A stretch of DNA of 64,000 bases, from positions 20,418 through 84,417 of the forward strand of contig JAHDHI010000009.1 in assembly GCA_020631395.1 (NCBI GenBank), in the 5' to 3' direction. Positions 7,654 through 15,405 of this stretch are shown piece after piece. The first letter of the stretch is position 1. The number at the start of each line of letters is the position of its first letter. The position numbers and the translations under genes were made by a program. This DNA comes from Bizionia sp. (GTDB lineage Bacteria; Bacteroidota; Bacteroidia; Flavobacteriales; Flavobacteriaceae). The notes beneath the pieces are model-generated. The model ran no database searches. It had not been told where the DNA came from and saw nothing but the letters and a program-made list of their open reading frames with translations.

Positions 7654-8178
7654 TCAATCTTCTTTTTTGGTCGTGTCTATTGGTATTTCGTATACTTTCT
7701 CTCCATTCTTCAACCATTTGCTCCAATCTTTGTTGAAAGTATGGATTTTTTCGGTTGCTTTCCCTTCTGGGGTCAAAACGGTAAAGCCTTTGTTTTTCCA
7801 TTCGAAAATTCCACCGTATAGGTTATAGACATTGGTGTAACCTACTTTTTTCAATAGTTCACCTATTGTCTCGGAGCGAATGCCCAATGAACAATACACC
7901 ACTATTTTTTCATCCTTGTTTGGATATAGCTTTTGGATGGAGTCTATGTTGAAATTGTCATAGCCTACGCAAATGGCATCTTTCAAATGGCTAACTTCAT
8001 ATTCCTTTGTTTCACGAGAATCCAAAATGACTGCCTTGGTTTTGGGCATGGCCAATTCTTCAACGGATATGTAGGGAACCCCGTTGTCGTTGTATTGTTT
8101 CAACAGTTCCGATAGCGTTTCTTGTGAGTAACCTAACACTGAGGTTAGCACGAGTATGTAAAATAGGATGTTTTTCAT
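7654..8178 (-). CDS. Exported rhodanese-like sulfurtransferase
   Basis: A 174-residue single rhodanese domain behind a signal peptide (residues 1-18, ending GYSQ), so it acts in the periplasm. The domain shows ILDSRETKEYEVSHLKDA and the active-site loop YCSLGIRS with Cys96 as the persulfide-carrying residue, followed by YNLYGGIFEWKNKG. A C-terminal extension after residue 135 is not part of the fold. It lies 10 bases behind arsS and is probably co-transcribed. Rhodaneses carry sulfane sulfur; in this locus it might take part in thiol or thioarsenic chemistry, but its place in the pathway is inferred only from position. Confidence 0.88.
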   Translation of the reverse strand: MKNILFYILVLTSVLGYSQETLSELLKQYNDNGVPYISVEELAMPKTKAVILDSRETKEYEVSHLKDAICVGYDNFNIDSIQKLYPNKDEKIVVYCSLGIRSETIGELLKKVGYTNVYNLYGGIFEWKNKGFTVLTPEGKATEKIHTFNKDWSKWLKNGEKVYEIPIDTTKKED

Positions 8179-8188
8179 AAGTCAAAAT

Positions 8189-9259
8189 TTATGCGACGAC
8201 ACCTTGACAGCTACTTCCAGCTCCAGCTGTACAGCCATAACAGTGTTGCGAAATAATTATTTTTCTGTCTTGCAACAAGGATTCATTGTATTCACTTATG
8301 TGTTTTACCTTGCTGGCAACTTTCAAATCCAACATTTGGTTGAAGTCGCAATCATATAACCAACCATCCCAGCTAATGGAAATGGTATTGGTACACATTA
8401 CATTTTTAACGGCAGCTGGATTGAAGGCTTCAACCAGTGCATACATATAGTCTTCATAGTTTTCCGAGGCTATCAAGTAGTCCAGAAATCGTGCTATGGG
8501 CAAGTTGGTTATGGCAAATAGATTGTGGAACTCAATGTCGAAATCTTCTTTCAAGGCTTTTTTGAAATCCTTTTCCATGGACATTTGATCTCCAGGCAAG
8601 AAAGCTCCCGAGGGATTGTATACCAAATCCAAACGCAAATCGCTTCCTGGCATGCCATAGCCCCTTTCATTGAGTTCTTGGAGTGCCTTTATGGATTTGT
8701 CGAAAACACCGTCACCTCTTTGTTTGTCTGTCTTTCCTCGTGTCCAGTGTGGCATGGAGGAGACCACGTGCACATTGTGTTTTTTAAAGAAATCTGGCAA
8801 GTCGTAATATTTTTTGTTGGCTCTGATGATGGTAAGGTTGGAGCGTACGATGAAATCTTTGATTCCTGCTTTCGATGCTTCTTCTACGAACCAACGGAAC
8901 TCTGGATTCATTTCTGGGGCACCACCCGTTAGATCCAGCGTGTGGGCATCGGTTTTCTTAATGACTTCCAAACATTGTTCCATGGTTTCACGAGTCATGA
9001 TTTCCTTGCGATCCGGTCCAGCATCTACATGACAATGTTCACAAACCTGATTGCACATGTAGCCTAGGTTTATTTGAAGTATTTCCAATTTGTTGGGCAC
9101 CAATGGAAACTGATTCGTCTCTGCAATCTTGTCTTTGAACGTAGGTAGTTCTCCATTGCCGAATATGCCATTGGAGAGGATGTCCAATTGCCTATTGCTG
9201 TTCGCTAGATCGCTATCACGCTTATGGAGTGATTGTGTTTTTGCTTTTGTCATTGTCAA
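8189..9259 (-). CDS. arsS: Arsenosugar radical SAM enzyme ArsS
   Basis: A 356-residue radical SAM enzyme. The iron-sulfur site CxxxCxxC is Cys69, Cys73, Cys76 (GYMCNQVCEHC), followed by DLTGGAPEMNP, the GGE-like SAM motif. The C-terminal half is the DUF3641-type domain ending with a Cys-rich tail, Cys340, Cys343 and Cys351 (CYGCTAGAGSSC). Relatives of this family sometimes carry selenocysteine in that tail; here the codon is an ordinary Cys codon. Characterised ArsS enzymes couple the 5'-deoxyadenosyl group of SAM to dimethylarsenite, making the arsenic nucleoside that is the parent of arsenosugars. It is the second gene of the unit, 56 bases behind the peroxidase-like gene. Family identification is strong. 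Confidence 0.94.
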   Translation of the reverse strand: MTMTKAKTQSLHKRDSDLANSNRQLDILSNGIFGNGELPTFKDKIAETNQFPLVPNKLEILQINLGYMCNQVCEHCHVDAGPDRKEIMTRETMEQCLEVIKKTDAHTLDLTGGAPEMNPEFRWFVEEASKAGIKDFIVRSNLTIIRANKKYYDLPDFFKKHNVHVVSSMPHWTRGKTDKQRGDGVFDKSIKALQELNERGYGMPGSDLRLDLVYNPSGAFLPGDQMSMEKDFKKALKEDFDIEFHNLFAITNLPIARFLDYLIASENYEDYMYALVEAFNPAAVKNVMCTNTISISWDGWLYDCDFNQMLDLKVASKVKHISEYNESLLQDRKIIISQHCYGCTAGAGSSCQGVVA

Positions 9260-9315
9260 TGTTTGCTATAATCCTTACGTAAGAAATGTAAAGTCGGTTC
9301 CGTTTGGACGAGAAC

Positions 9316-9651
9316 TTACATTTCGAGTTTATTCACCTTGTTCATCATTTGCACGCCATGAACCAGCGTAGCCCCGCTTTTTATGGCAGCACCAACATGC
9401 AAGGCTTCCATCATTTCTTCTTTTGTGATGCCACGTTGCAATCCATCTTTAGTGTATGCATCTATGCAGTATGGGCACTGCTCTGTATGGGCTACCGCCA
9501 ACGCGATGAGGGATTTTTCCCTTGCTGAAAGCGCTCCTTCCTCGAATACTTTTCCATAGTATTCAAAGAATTTGTCTCCTAGTTCTTGATTCCAATCGCT
9601 TATTTTTCCGAATTTTTTCAAATCGGCTGGGTCGTAATATGTCTTTTGCAT
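9316..9651 (-). CDS. Arsenosugar-associated AhpD-like peroxidase protein
   Basis: A small all-helical protein of 111 residues in the carboxymuconolactone decarboxylase/AhpD family. The redox motif is visible as HTEQCPYC (His55, Cys59, Cys62), followed by a helix with EALHVGAAIKSGA. This short form is the one found next to arsS in many genomes and named the arsenosugar biosynthesis-associated peroxidase-like protein. It is the first gene of the minus-strand unit, and the 126-base gap upstream is shared with the divergent antiporter gene. It may keep dimethylarsenic or a cluster protein reduced, but no reaction has been shown that I know of. Confidence 0.9.
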   Translation of the reverse strand: MQKTYYDPADLKKFGKISDWNQELGDKFFEYYGKVFEEGALSAREKSLIALAVAHTEQCPYCIDAYTKDGLQRGITKEEMMEALHVGAAIKSGATLVHGVQMMNKVNKLEM

Positions 9652-9725
9652 GGTATTAGAAATTTTGCACTAAGATATAAATCTAAGTACTTAAGTCGGA
9701 AACATTCTCATTACTTAACAAGAAT

Positions 9726-9757
9726 TTGCTGGTTTCCATTAATAAATTTTAATTTTG
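9726..9757 (+). promoter_or_regulatory. Predicted promoter of the antiporter gene
   Basis: A TAATTTTG box (9750-9757) matches the Bacteroidetes -7 consensus TAnnTTTG, with a TTG at 9726-9728 spaced 21 bases upstream as a -33 element. It lies 20 bases ahead of the antiporter start at 9778. Known consensus, but not tested here. Confidence 0.55.
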
Positions 9758-9777
9758 GCGCATTAAACTATTGGACC

Positions 9778-11022
9778 ATGAACGATTATTTTTTCATTAT
9801 TACCGTATTGGTGGTACTTGCAGCTCTTTTTGGCTATATTAACGTACGTTTCTTAAAATTGCCAAACGCGATAGGCTTGATGCTTATTACCATACTTTTT
9901 ACTTTTGCCGTTTTTGGCTTGAGTTATTTTGATGCCACATTGTTGGAGGCAGAGCGATACATCATAAAGCAAATAGACTTTAAAACCGTCTTATTGGATG
10001 TGATGTTGAGTTTTCTATTGTTTGCAGGGGCGTTGCATACCAATTTTCAACAATTGAAGGTGCAACGTTGGCCGGTTTTGGTGTTTTCTACGTTTGGGGT
10101 CTTAGTCTCTACGTTTTTGGTGGGCGGAGCCGTTTTCTTTTTGTTGAAGACAATGGGTATGGACATTTCCTTTATTTACTGTTTGTTGTTTGGGGCTTTG
10201 ATATCGCCAACGGATCCCATAGCCGTTTTGGGGATTTTAAAAAAGGCTGGGGTGCCAAAAAAATTGGAAGCAAAGATTGTCGGGGAGTCCTTGTTTAATG
10301 ATGGAGTAGGAGTCGTCGTATTTTTGACCATTTTCCAAATTGCACTTTTGGGAACTGGGGAGGTTGAGGTGTTTGATGTTTTCAAACTATTTGGACAAGA
10401 GGTCTTTGGAGGGATTCTACTAGGGGGAATCTTAGGCTGGGGCACCTACAAGTTGATGAAATCCATAGACGATTACGATATAGAGGTCATCATTACGTTG
10501 GCAGCGGTCATGGGCGGGACAATGATTGCGCATAGTTTGCATCTCTCTGCTCCGCTGGCGATGGTTACGGCTGGTCTGGTTGTTGGCAACGATACCGTTA
10601 GAGGCTCTGCAATGAGCGAGGTGACAGAGGGTTACGTGGACAAGTTTTGGGAGCTGATAGACATCTTGTTGAACACCATCCTATTTGTACTCATCGGCAT
10701 GGAGATGTTGGTGCTTACTTTTGAGGTAGAATATGTCTTTGCTGGATTAATGGCAATTCCAGTTGTACTGGCTTGTCGCTATTTGTCATTGTTGTTGCCT
10801 ATAAAGGTATTTAAGAAGAGGTTGGACTTTGTTCCAAAAACCAACTTGATCATGACTTGGGGAGGATTGCGAGGAGGTATTTCCATTGCATTGGCCTTAG
10901 GGTTGACAGAGAGCATGGAGCGCGATTTGTTTTTGGTGATCACATACGTAGTCGTTGTCTTTTCCATATTGGTGCAAGGGCTTACCGTTGGAAAATTGGT
11001 TAAGAAGGTTGAAGTGAAATAG
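9778..11022 (+). CDS. Sodium/proton antiporter, CPA1 (NhaP-type)
   Basis: A 414-residue antiporter with about 12 hydrophobic segments. Family signatures are FGALISPTDPIAVLGILKKAG and GESLFNDGVGVVVF in the middle, the latter carrying the Asn-Asp pair of the ion site, plus GGLRGGISIALAL near the C-terminus. It exchanges Na+ or K+ for protons at the inner membrane. I start it at the ATG at 9778 because a 64-residue upstream extension of the frame lacks family features and overlaps a good promoter. It is divergent from the arsenosugar unit and appears to be a single-gene transcript with ordinary core codon use. Confidence 0.92.
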   Translation: MNDYFFIITVLVVLAALFGYINVRFLKLPNAIGLMLITILFTFAVFGLSYFDATLLEAERYIIKQIDFKTVLLDVMLSFLLFAGALHTNFQQLKVQRWPVLVFSTFGVLVSTFLVGGAVFFLLKTMGMDISFIYCLLFGALISPTDPIAVLGILKKAGVPKKLEAKIVGESLFNDGVGVVVFLTIFQIALLGTGEVEVFDVFKLFGQEVFGGILLGGILGWGTYKLMKSIDDYDIEVIITLAAVMGGTMIAHSLHLSAPLAMVTAGLVVGNDTVRGSAMSEVTEGYVDKFWELIDILLNTILFVLIGMEMLVLTFEVEYVFAGLMAIPVVLACRYLSLLLPIKVFKKRLDFVPKTNLIMTWGGLRGGISIALALGLTESMERDLFLVITYVVVVFSILVQGLTVGKLVKKVEVK

Positions 11023-11680
11023 GTTGGAAATGACTTGATTTTTTCCTCTTTGAAGAGAAATGAGTGCGAAACCATAGCTTCCGATTTCTTTCGAGTGAGC
11101 AATCAAAAACTACTAATATCCAATCAAACCCATTTAGCCCTCCCAGAAGTACTTCGAAGCATTAAATTAATGTTTGTTACCTCTAAAATTAGGGTCGTGA
11201 CCCCTCGGCGAAGTCCTTTTAAGCATTGTTTTAATGCTTGTTTGCCTTCCTTCAAGGCTTTTTTACTTAAAAGGACTCTTGTTGGGCATTGGATATATGC
11301 TTATAAATACTTCATTGATGCTTACAACGAGCTAAGTAAGCCTTATAAGGCTACCAGACAGGGGGAACATCTATCGTTTCAATGCTTGGAAAGGTGGTTT
11401 CAATGCTTGCAAGCATTGAAACGAGGCCTCCAACTGCTTCCACGAGGGGAGCATGTTGTTAGTTAAACCCTCTTTATGCATTAATTTGAAGTTGCATAGA
11501 TGTCATTTATTCTTCTTTATTTGTTTTTAACTTGGAAATCAAGGGAATCGATCACACATAGGATGCGGAGCAAGTTATATTAAAAGAAAAAAAGGTGGTT
11601 TAAGCAAAAAAACAAAATATTAATTATCTTTAGAGAACTGGACTAGGGCTTTTCATAGGACACGTTGTTGCCACACGTTT
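11023..11680. other. 658-base gap, palindrome-rich, no credible gene
   Basis: This gap separates the core antiporter gene from the AT-rich accessory island. An open frame at 11035-11466 exists but has no recognisable domain and is threaded through many palindromes, so I do not call it a gene. The first 440 bases hold the inverted-repeat block described separately. From about 11470 to 11680 there is only A-rich sequence with no feature I can support. Confidence 0.6.
11160..11430. repeat. Dense cluster of perfect inverted repeats
   Basis: At least six inverted repeats lie within 270 bases: 11160-11172 (13 bases), 11192-11203 (gggtc/gaccc), a 12-base stem 11212-11223 with 11266-11277 enclosing two small hairpins (gcatt/aatgc and gcctt/aaggc), a perfect 14-base palindrome 11339-11352, a perfect 26-base palindrome 11397-11422, and gaggcctc at 11423-11430. 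The word tttcaatgcttg occurs at 11378 and 11398. The meaning is unknown; structured RNA, remnants of a mobile element, or a recombination target are possible. Confidence 0.7.
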
Positions 11681-12322
11681 TTATTTTTTTAATTCAGTCA
11701 ATTTGTAATTGTCATTTGGATTTTCAAATCTTTTCAATTCAATGCTATTTCCATCTTGATTTATTACAACAAAAGGTGAAAATTCTTCAATAAATAAGAT
11801 TTGAAATCCATTCTGCTTAATTAATTCCCAACGAGAATTATATTTGTAAGTAGAACTCTCAAATATGGAATCATTCTTAAAATAAATAGTATCAGTTCCT
11901 TTTCCATTCCCAAATAAAAATCTCTTTCCTGCAATATTTATTTTCTGACCGTATTTAAGTGAGTCATTTATTCTATGAAATGTTCGGAAACCAGATTCGT
12001 AGTGTTTTGCTTTAACTTTAAGTGAATCATTTTCAATTCCAATTATTTCATAAGTATTTAATTCCGATTTAATTAGGTTTAGAGTGTTTAGGTAATAACC
12101 CTTTCTTTTTTTTGTCAGTTCATATTTTGGACCTTGTTCTAAATAAGAATAATTGTCAAGTGTCATTATCCGTTCATTCGTCATATATAATTCCATATCA
12201 GGATATATATTATAAGCACCAATCCAAGTTCCTTTCAGTTTATTATTCGTGATAAATGCAAACAGAAGGATAACTGCTATAATACTCAAAACGATTGTTG
12301 ATATGTATTTGATTCTTCTCAA
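11681..12322 (-). CDS. Membrane-anchored protein of unknown function
   Basis: I do not recognise a family. From a TTG start at 12322 the protein has about 213 residues, beginning MRRIKYIST and followed directly by one hydrophobic segment (IVLSIIAVILLFAFI) that would act as an uncleaved anchor; the rest is polar and would face the periplasm. The open frame continues to 12400, but that part lies inside a concentric palindromic element (12352-12408), so I prefer the later start. The body contains repeated beta-type stretches such as GTWIGAYNIYP and GKGTDTIYFKNDS, which recall lipocalin-like or META-like domains without matching either. Base composition is lower in GC than the core genes. It is probably part of an accessory cassette. 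Confidence 0.6.
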   Translation of the reverse strand: MRRIKYISTIVLSIIAVILLFAFITNNKLKGTWIGAYNIYPDMELYMTNERIMTLDNYSYLEQGPKYELTKKRKGYYLNTLNLIKSELNTYEIIGIENDSLKVKAKHYESGFRTFHRINDSLKYGQKINIAGKRFLFGNGKGTDTIYFKNDSIFESSTYKYNSRWELIKQNGFQILFIEEFSPFVVINQDGNSIELKRFENPNDNYKLTELKK

Positions 12323-12351
12323 ATGTGTGACAATGTTTATGTATAAGAATA

Positions 12352-12408
12352 GTGCGGTTTTGTGTGCGAGGATTTTCCGCAGGAAAATCAGACGTAACAA
12401 AAGTGCAC
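12352..12408. repeat. 57-base concentric imperfect palindrome
   Basis: Three pairs of arms share one centre at 12380: gtgc/gcac (12352-12355 with 12405-12408), ttttgt/acaaaa (12358-12363 with 12397-12402), and gattttcc/ggaaaatc (12371-12378 with 12382-12389) with a 3-base loop. It lies at the 5' side of the unknown membrane gene. A single-stranded copy would fold into a long hairpin. It resembles integron attC sites in size and design but lacks a clear GTTRRRY box. Confidence 0.65.
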
Positions 12409-12459
12409 GGACTCTTGATTAAGCACTAAACTAAGCATTGTTTTTATACGGCTTAAGTT

Positions 12460-13395
12460 TTATAGATTATTAATTGCTTCTTCAATTGATTTTTTTTCTC
12501 GTTCATAAATACCCTTTTCCAACTTATTTTTTTCTAATTCAGTTTCATATTTAAAATACAATTGCATTGTATATTCATAATCCATTTCAATGATATTTAA
12601 ATTAATTTTTTTATTTCCTATTATCCATTCAGTTCTTGGAAGATTGTCATATTCATTATTATTTGTTGGCTTTCCATATTTTTTAATTAAAATATTTTTG
12701 AGCGAATTGTAATCATCTAAACCAGATTTAGAAAAATAATTATAATCCCTTGTTTCTCCGTATAATCTTAAATGCCTCAAACCTCGTTCATCATCATAAA
12801 AATCTGATCTCATTCGGAATTTGAAATACCCGAGTTTGCCCTTTGTTTTTTCTAAGAATATTTTTTCCTCTTTTTTATACTCTTTTTCTGTAATTCCAAA
12901 ATTTATATTACCAACAGCAATTTTCTCTTGAGATTGAATTAAAGTATCTATTTTAGATTCGTTTTTTGTGAATTCTTTTACAATTTCAGAACCATCTTCA
13001 AATGTTTGTATTATTTTCATTTCATTGTCTTTTTCAGAATATTTTATTTTTTCATCAAATTTGGAGTTTCTCCATCTTCCATCACTATTTCCCCAAGTCA
13101 CTTTATTTCCGCTAATCTTAACTTTGTAAACAAACTTTTTTCCATCATTCTTTTTAGTATATGAAGCGTAATAAATTCCGTCATTGTCTTTTACTTTTAT
13201 TATTTCTGGTGGCTGATTCATAATCGCAGAAACTGTGTATTTGGCAATTTCTGATTCGGTAAAAACTTTATCGGGTAATTCAACCTTTTCTAATTCAGTT
13301 TTCGAGTTGGTTTTTTCTCCACTCTTTTTATTTCCACAACTACTAAATGTTATGGTCAGAATTAAAATGCTTATCAATGGTTTTATTTTATTCAT
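12460..13395 (-). CDS. Lipoprotein of unknown function
   Basis: A 311-residue predicted lipoprotein with the lipobox FSSC (Cys at about residue 20) followed by a Lys/Ser/Glu-rich linker. Residues about 45-160 contain a repeated beta-strand-rich region in which the sentence-like motifs GIYYASYTKK and KFVYKVKISGNKVTWG stand out. A lysine- and tyrosine-rich region follows, ending in a charged helix. I do not recognise the family. It is low in GC like its neighbours and is flanked by palindromic elements on both sides, as if it were one exchangeable cassette. No catalytic motif is visible. Confidence 0.75.
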   Translation of the reverse strand: MNKIKPLISILILTITFSSCGNKKSGEKTNSKTELEKVELPDKVFTESEIAKYTVSAIMNQPPEIIKVKDNDGIYYASYTKKNDGKKFVYKVKISGNKVTWGNSDGRWRNSKFDEKIKYSEKDNEMKIIQTFEDGSEIVKEFTKNESKIDTLIQSQEKIAVGNINFGITEKEYKKEEKIFLEKTKGKLGYFKFRMRSDFYDDERGLRHLRLYGETRDYNYFSKSGLDDYNSLKNILIKKYGKPTNNNEYDNLPRTEWIIGNKKINLNIIEMDYEYTMQLYFKYETELEKNKLEKGIYEREKKSIEEAINNL

Positions 13396-13427
13396 AATGG
13401 TTTGGTCAAATTACTTGCAACGTTAAA

Positions 13428-13597
13428 TATATGGCAATTTGGGCAGAAAATAAGCAATTACTTTCGGTTTAGCTATAAGCCAAATCTTTCTATTTTGGTT
13501 TAATTTTTCTCTTTAAATACCAAATCAAAAGATTTGGCGACTTTGTAAATAAACAACAACCTTTCGACTAAACACTAATTGCCCAATTTGCTATATA
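13428..13597. repeat. 170-base nested inverted repeat between two accessory genes
   Basis: The outer arms (13428-13444 and 13581-13597) match as inverted copies at 15 of 17 positions. Inside lie a perfect 10-base pair (gccaaatctt at 13479-13488 with aagatttggc at 13529-13538) and a 6-base pair (tttggt at 13494-13499 with accaaa at 13519-13524). The centres are within about four bases of each other, so the whole piece can fold as one long hairpin. The right arm overlaps the last codons of the ATP-grasp gene. Motifs beside both outer arms (ACTtgCAAC and ACTaCAAC) also resemble each other. Confidence 0.6.
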
Positions 13598-14493
13598 TAG
13601 TGTTGTAGTACGTTCTCTTTTAGGTTACTATAAAATTCAGTTCTATCTGCATTATCAGGTAATCCAGCAACTTGTCCATCTCCAAGTTCCATAATAATCC
13701 AATCTCCATTTTTCTTTTTAGCAATATCTATTGTAAAGAATTTACTATCAATATATTGTGCTATTTCTATAAAATCATCAAGCTCTGGTTTCGTTTCTCC
13801 ATACTCTCCTTCATCCCAGTAATCAAATACTTTTATTATCTTCTTATTGGCAAAAAACACTCTAAATTCTTTAGTTAAAGGCATTCCACTTTTTGAGTGT
13901 TCAGTCAAAAATTCGAGTTCCACGAACTCACGAAACACTAATCCTTCGTTTAAAGAATCTCCTCTTAATTCAATGAATTTTTCAACGATAGATTTCACTT
14001 TTCCAGAATCTGAAGCATTAGGGATGAAGCAAGCGTCTTCCCAATTATGTTTTTCAGATTTCACAAAGTCTTTTACAATTATTGGACTTTCTCCAAATTT
14101 CTTTGTCAATTTAAGCACAGCATCATTATCGAATTCAGTTGCCCAGTTTGATTTTGGAGTTTTGGATTTTATTTTACTGTAAGAATCGGGTAAATAATGA
14201 CAATGCTGATATTCAGTTGGACTATTGATTAGTTCAATGTTTTTCTTTAAAAGTCCGTCAAATAGGTTTTTGTATTGAGATGGAGTCAGCATCCATCCTC
14301 TATAAATACCGAATTCTTTGTTTTCGGTTTCTTTTACTAATCTTATGGCTGTAGAAATATTTCCATCCGTTAATTCCTCAAAACTTATTAATGAATAGTC
14401 AAAACCTGCTTTAAGAGCAGCTTTCTTTTCCTCCTCATAATCGGGTTCAATTATTTTATTATCAAATACACTATCGCAATATAATATTCTCAT
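13591..14493 (-). CDS. ATP-grasp domain protein (DUF4343-like)
   Basis: A 300-residue soluble protein. The C-terminal two thirds have the ATP-grasp plan: PIIVKDFVKSEKH (the ATP-binding lysine strand), LVFREFVEL (acidic strand), EFRVFFANKKIIKVFDYW, and the metal-binding DWIIMELGDGQVAGLP near the end. This most resembles the DUF4343 branch. ATP-grasp enzymes join a carboxylate to an amine or thiol through an acyl-phosphate; some modify ribosomal peptides. The substrate cannot be read from the sequence. The start ATG shares one base with the stop codon of the SUKH gene, so the two are translationally coupled and probably act together. Confidence 0.82.
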   Translation of the reverse strand: MRILYCDSVFDNKIIEPDYEEEKKAALKAGFDYSLISFEELTDGNISTAIRLVKETENKEFGIYRGWMLTPSQYKNLFDGLLKKNIELINSPTEYQHCHYLPDSYSKIKSKTPKSNWATEFDNDAVLKLTKKFGESPIIVKDFVKSEKHNWEDACFIPNASDSGKVKSIVEKFIELRGDSLNEGLVFREFVELEFLTEHSKSGMPLTKEFRVFFANKKIIKVFDYWDEGEYGETKPELDDFIEIAQYIDSKFFTIDIAKKKNGDWIIMELGDGQVAGLPDNADRTEFYSNLKENVLQHYI

Positions 14494-15044
14494 TACTCAT
14501 CTTTTTGCTCCTCGTGTTCAATTGCTAATTCCTTTAACATACTTTCAAAATTTGAGTATCTAAATTCAAATTCATCGAAAACTTCGTGATCCCAAAGAAC
14601 AATAGGATAATCATTATTATCATATTCGGCTTTAGTATCAAAACATAATAATCCCCAATCACTCCAACTTGCAAAAGGAATTCGTCCAGTTTCAATTAGA
14701 TCTTCACTCGGATATCCATCGAAAATCATTTCCATTAATTTAGCTCTCCAAGTATTGATTGGATGTGAACAAAAGGAACATTCAGCAATGTATAATTCAT
14801 AAAAATGCTTGGTTTTTAGAAATTTCTTATAACTATCAGGTAATTTATGTCCAATTTCTTCTTCCAATTCCGATAATTCCGAATCCGTTACAGTACTTGG
14901 AATTGGAAGCCAGTTTTTCCACTCTTTATTGTTGTCAACATTTTTATCTAACATTTCGAGTTCCACTTCGCCAGGTGTTGAGTTTATTTCTAAAGAAACA
15001 ATCTCATTCAGATATTTATTTACAATTTCTTCCATTTTTTTCAT
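14493..15044 (-). CDS. SUKH (SMI1/KNR4) domain protein, likely immunity-type
   Basis: I call the gene from the ATG at 15044 (an in-frame ATG at 15035 is equally possible), giving about 183 residues. The SUKH fold is visible from about residue 55: LPIPSTVTDSELSELEEEIG, then LPDSYKKFLKTKH, and near the end IPFASWSDWGLLCFD and YPIVLWDHE. SUKH proteins commonly act as immunity proteins against polymorphic or contact-dependent toxins, and some regulate cell-wall synthesis. The open frame extends upstream to 15407, but residues 4-72 of that extension are a transposase fragment, so the long form looks like a read-through product. It ends by overlapping the ATP-grasp start. No toxin gene is seen next to it. 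Confidence 0.75.
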   Translation of the reverse strand: MKKMEEIVNKYLNEIVSLEINSTPGEVELEMLDKNVDNNKEWKNWLPIPSTVTDSELSELEEEIGHKLPDSYKKFLKTKHFYELYIAECSFCSHPINTWRAKLMEMIFDGYPSEDLIETGRIPFASWSDWGLLCFDTKAEYDNNDYPIVLWDHEVFDEFEFRYSNFESMLKELAIEHEEQKDE

Positions 15045-15189
15045 AACAGATGCTACGGTCTCCAACAGTAATGCTTTGGCTTTGGGAGGGTATGTAAGTG
15101 CATCGGGTAGTTGTTCTGCTGCCATTGGTGCAGGAGCCTCTGTAACTGATGATTTATGCATGCCCATTCGGTTTTTAGGTTTTTTTTTA

Positions 15190-15398
15190 AACTTTTCCGC
15201 TACAGCATCATCCCAGAAATCGCTCTTTCTTGACATGCAGCTTTGCTTCACCTGTTTCCAATGACTTTTCAATGTGTTTCTGCAAATTGTTCTGACATGT
15301 TGTGATCCCTTGTCTGAGTGAAAGCTCAACTTTTTGTTGATGGTACTATTTTCAACAAGCGCATGCCAAGCTTCGACGATTGTGTTTTCAATGGTCAT
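15190..15398 (-). pseudogene. Fragment of an IS3-family transposase (orfB catalytic end)
   Basis: About 70 codons that match the DDE core of IS3-family orfB proteins: an ENTxxEAW segment, the second catalytic Asp in FHSDKGSQ, and the motif CMSRKSDFWDDAVAE that carries the catalytic Glu. The first Asp and most of the protein are missing, and the expected SFFKTLK continuation is lost. The frame runs on into 48 residues of unassigned sequence and then the SUKH protein. The remnant begins right after the tRNA-Phe terminator. It is decayed and cannot be active. Confidence 0.78.
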
Positions 15399-15405
15399 GT
15401 AAACC

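Noticed and set aside
8525..8932. A 135-codon frame opposite arsS
   Set aside because: It is antisense to conserved motifs of ArsS, which explain the sequence fully.
8189..9259. Selenocysteine in the C-terminal tail of ArsS
   Set aside because: The tail codons are ordinary Cys codons, there is no in-frame TGA, and no SECIS-like element is needed.
11378..11422. CRISPR-like repeat, since GTTTCAAT and ATTGAAAC ends are present
   Set aside because: There is only one full palindrome and one half copy, no regular spacers, and no cas gene in the window.
11035..11466. A 143-codon open frame behind the antiporter gene
   Set aside because: The frame runs through a block of perfect palindromes, its product is rich in Cys, Arg and Lys without any domain, and codon use is unlike neighbouring genes.
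12352..12408. Calling the element a true integron attC site
   Set aside because: Size and folding agree, but I found no GTTRRRY/RYYYAAC pair at its ends and no integron integrase in the window.
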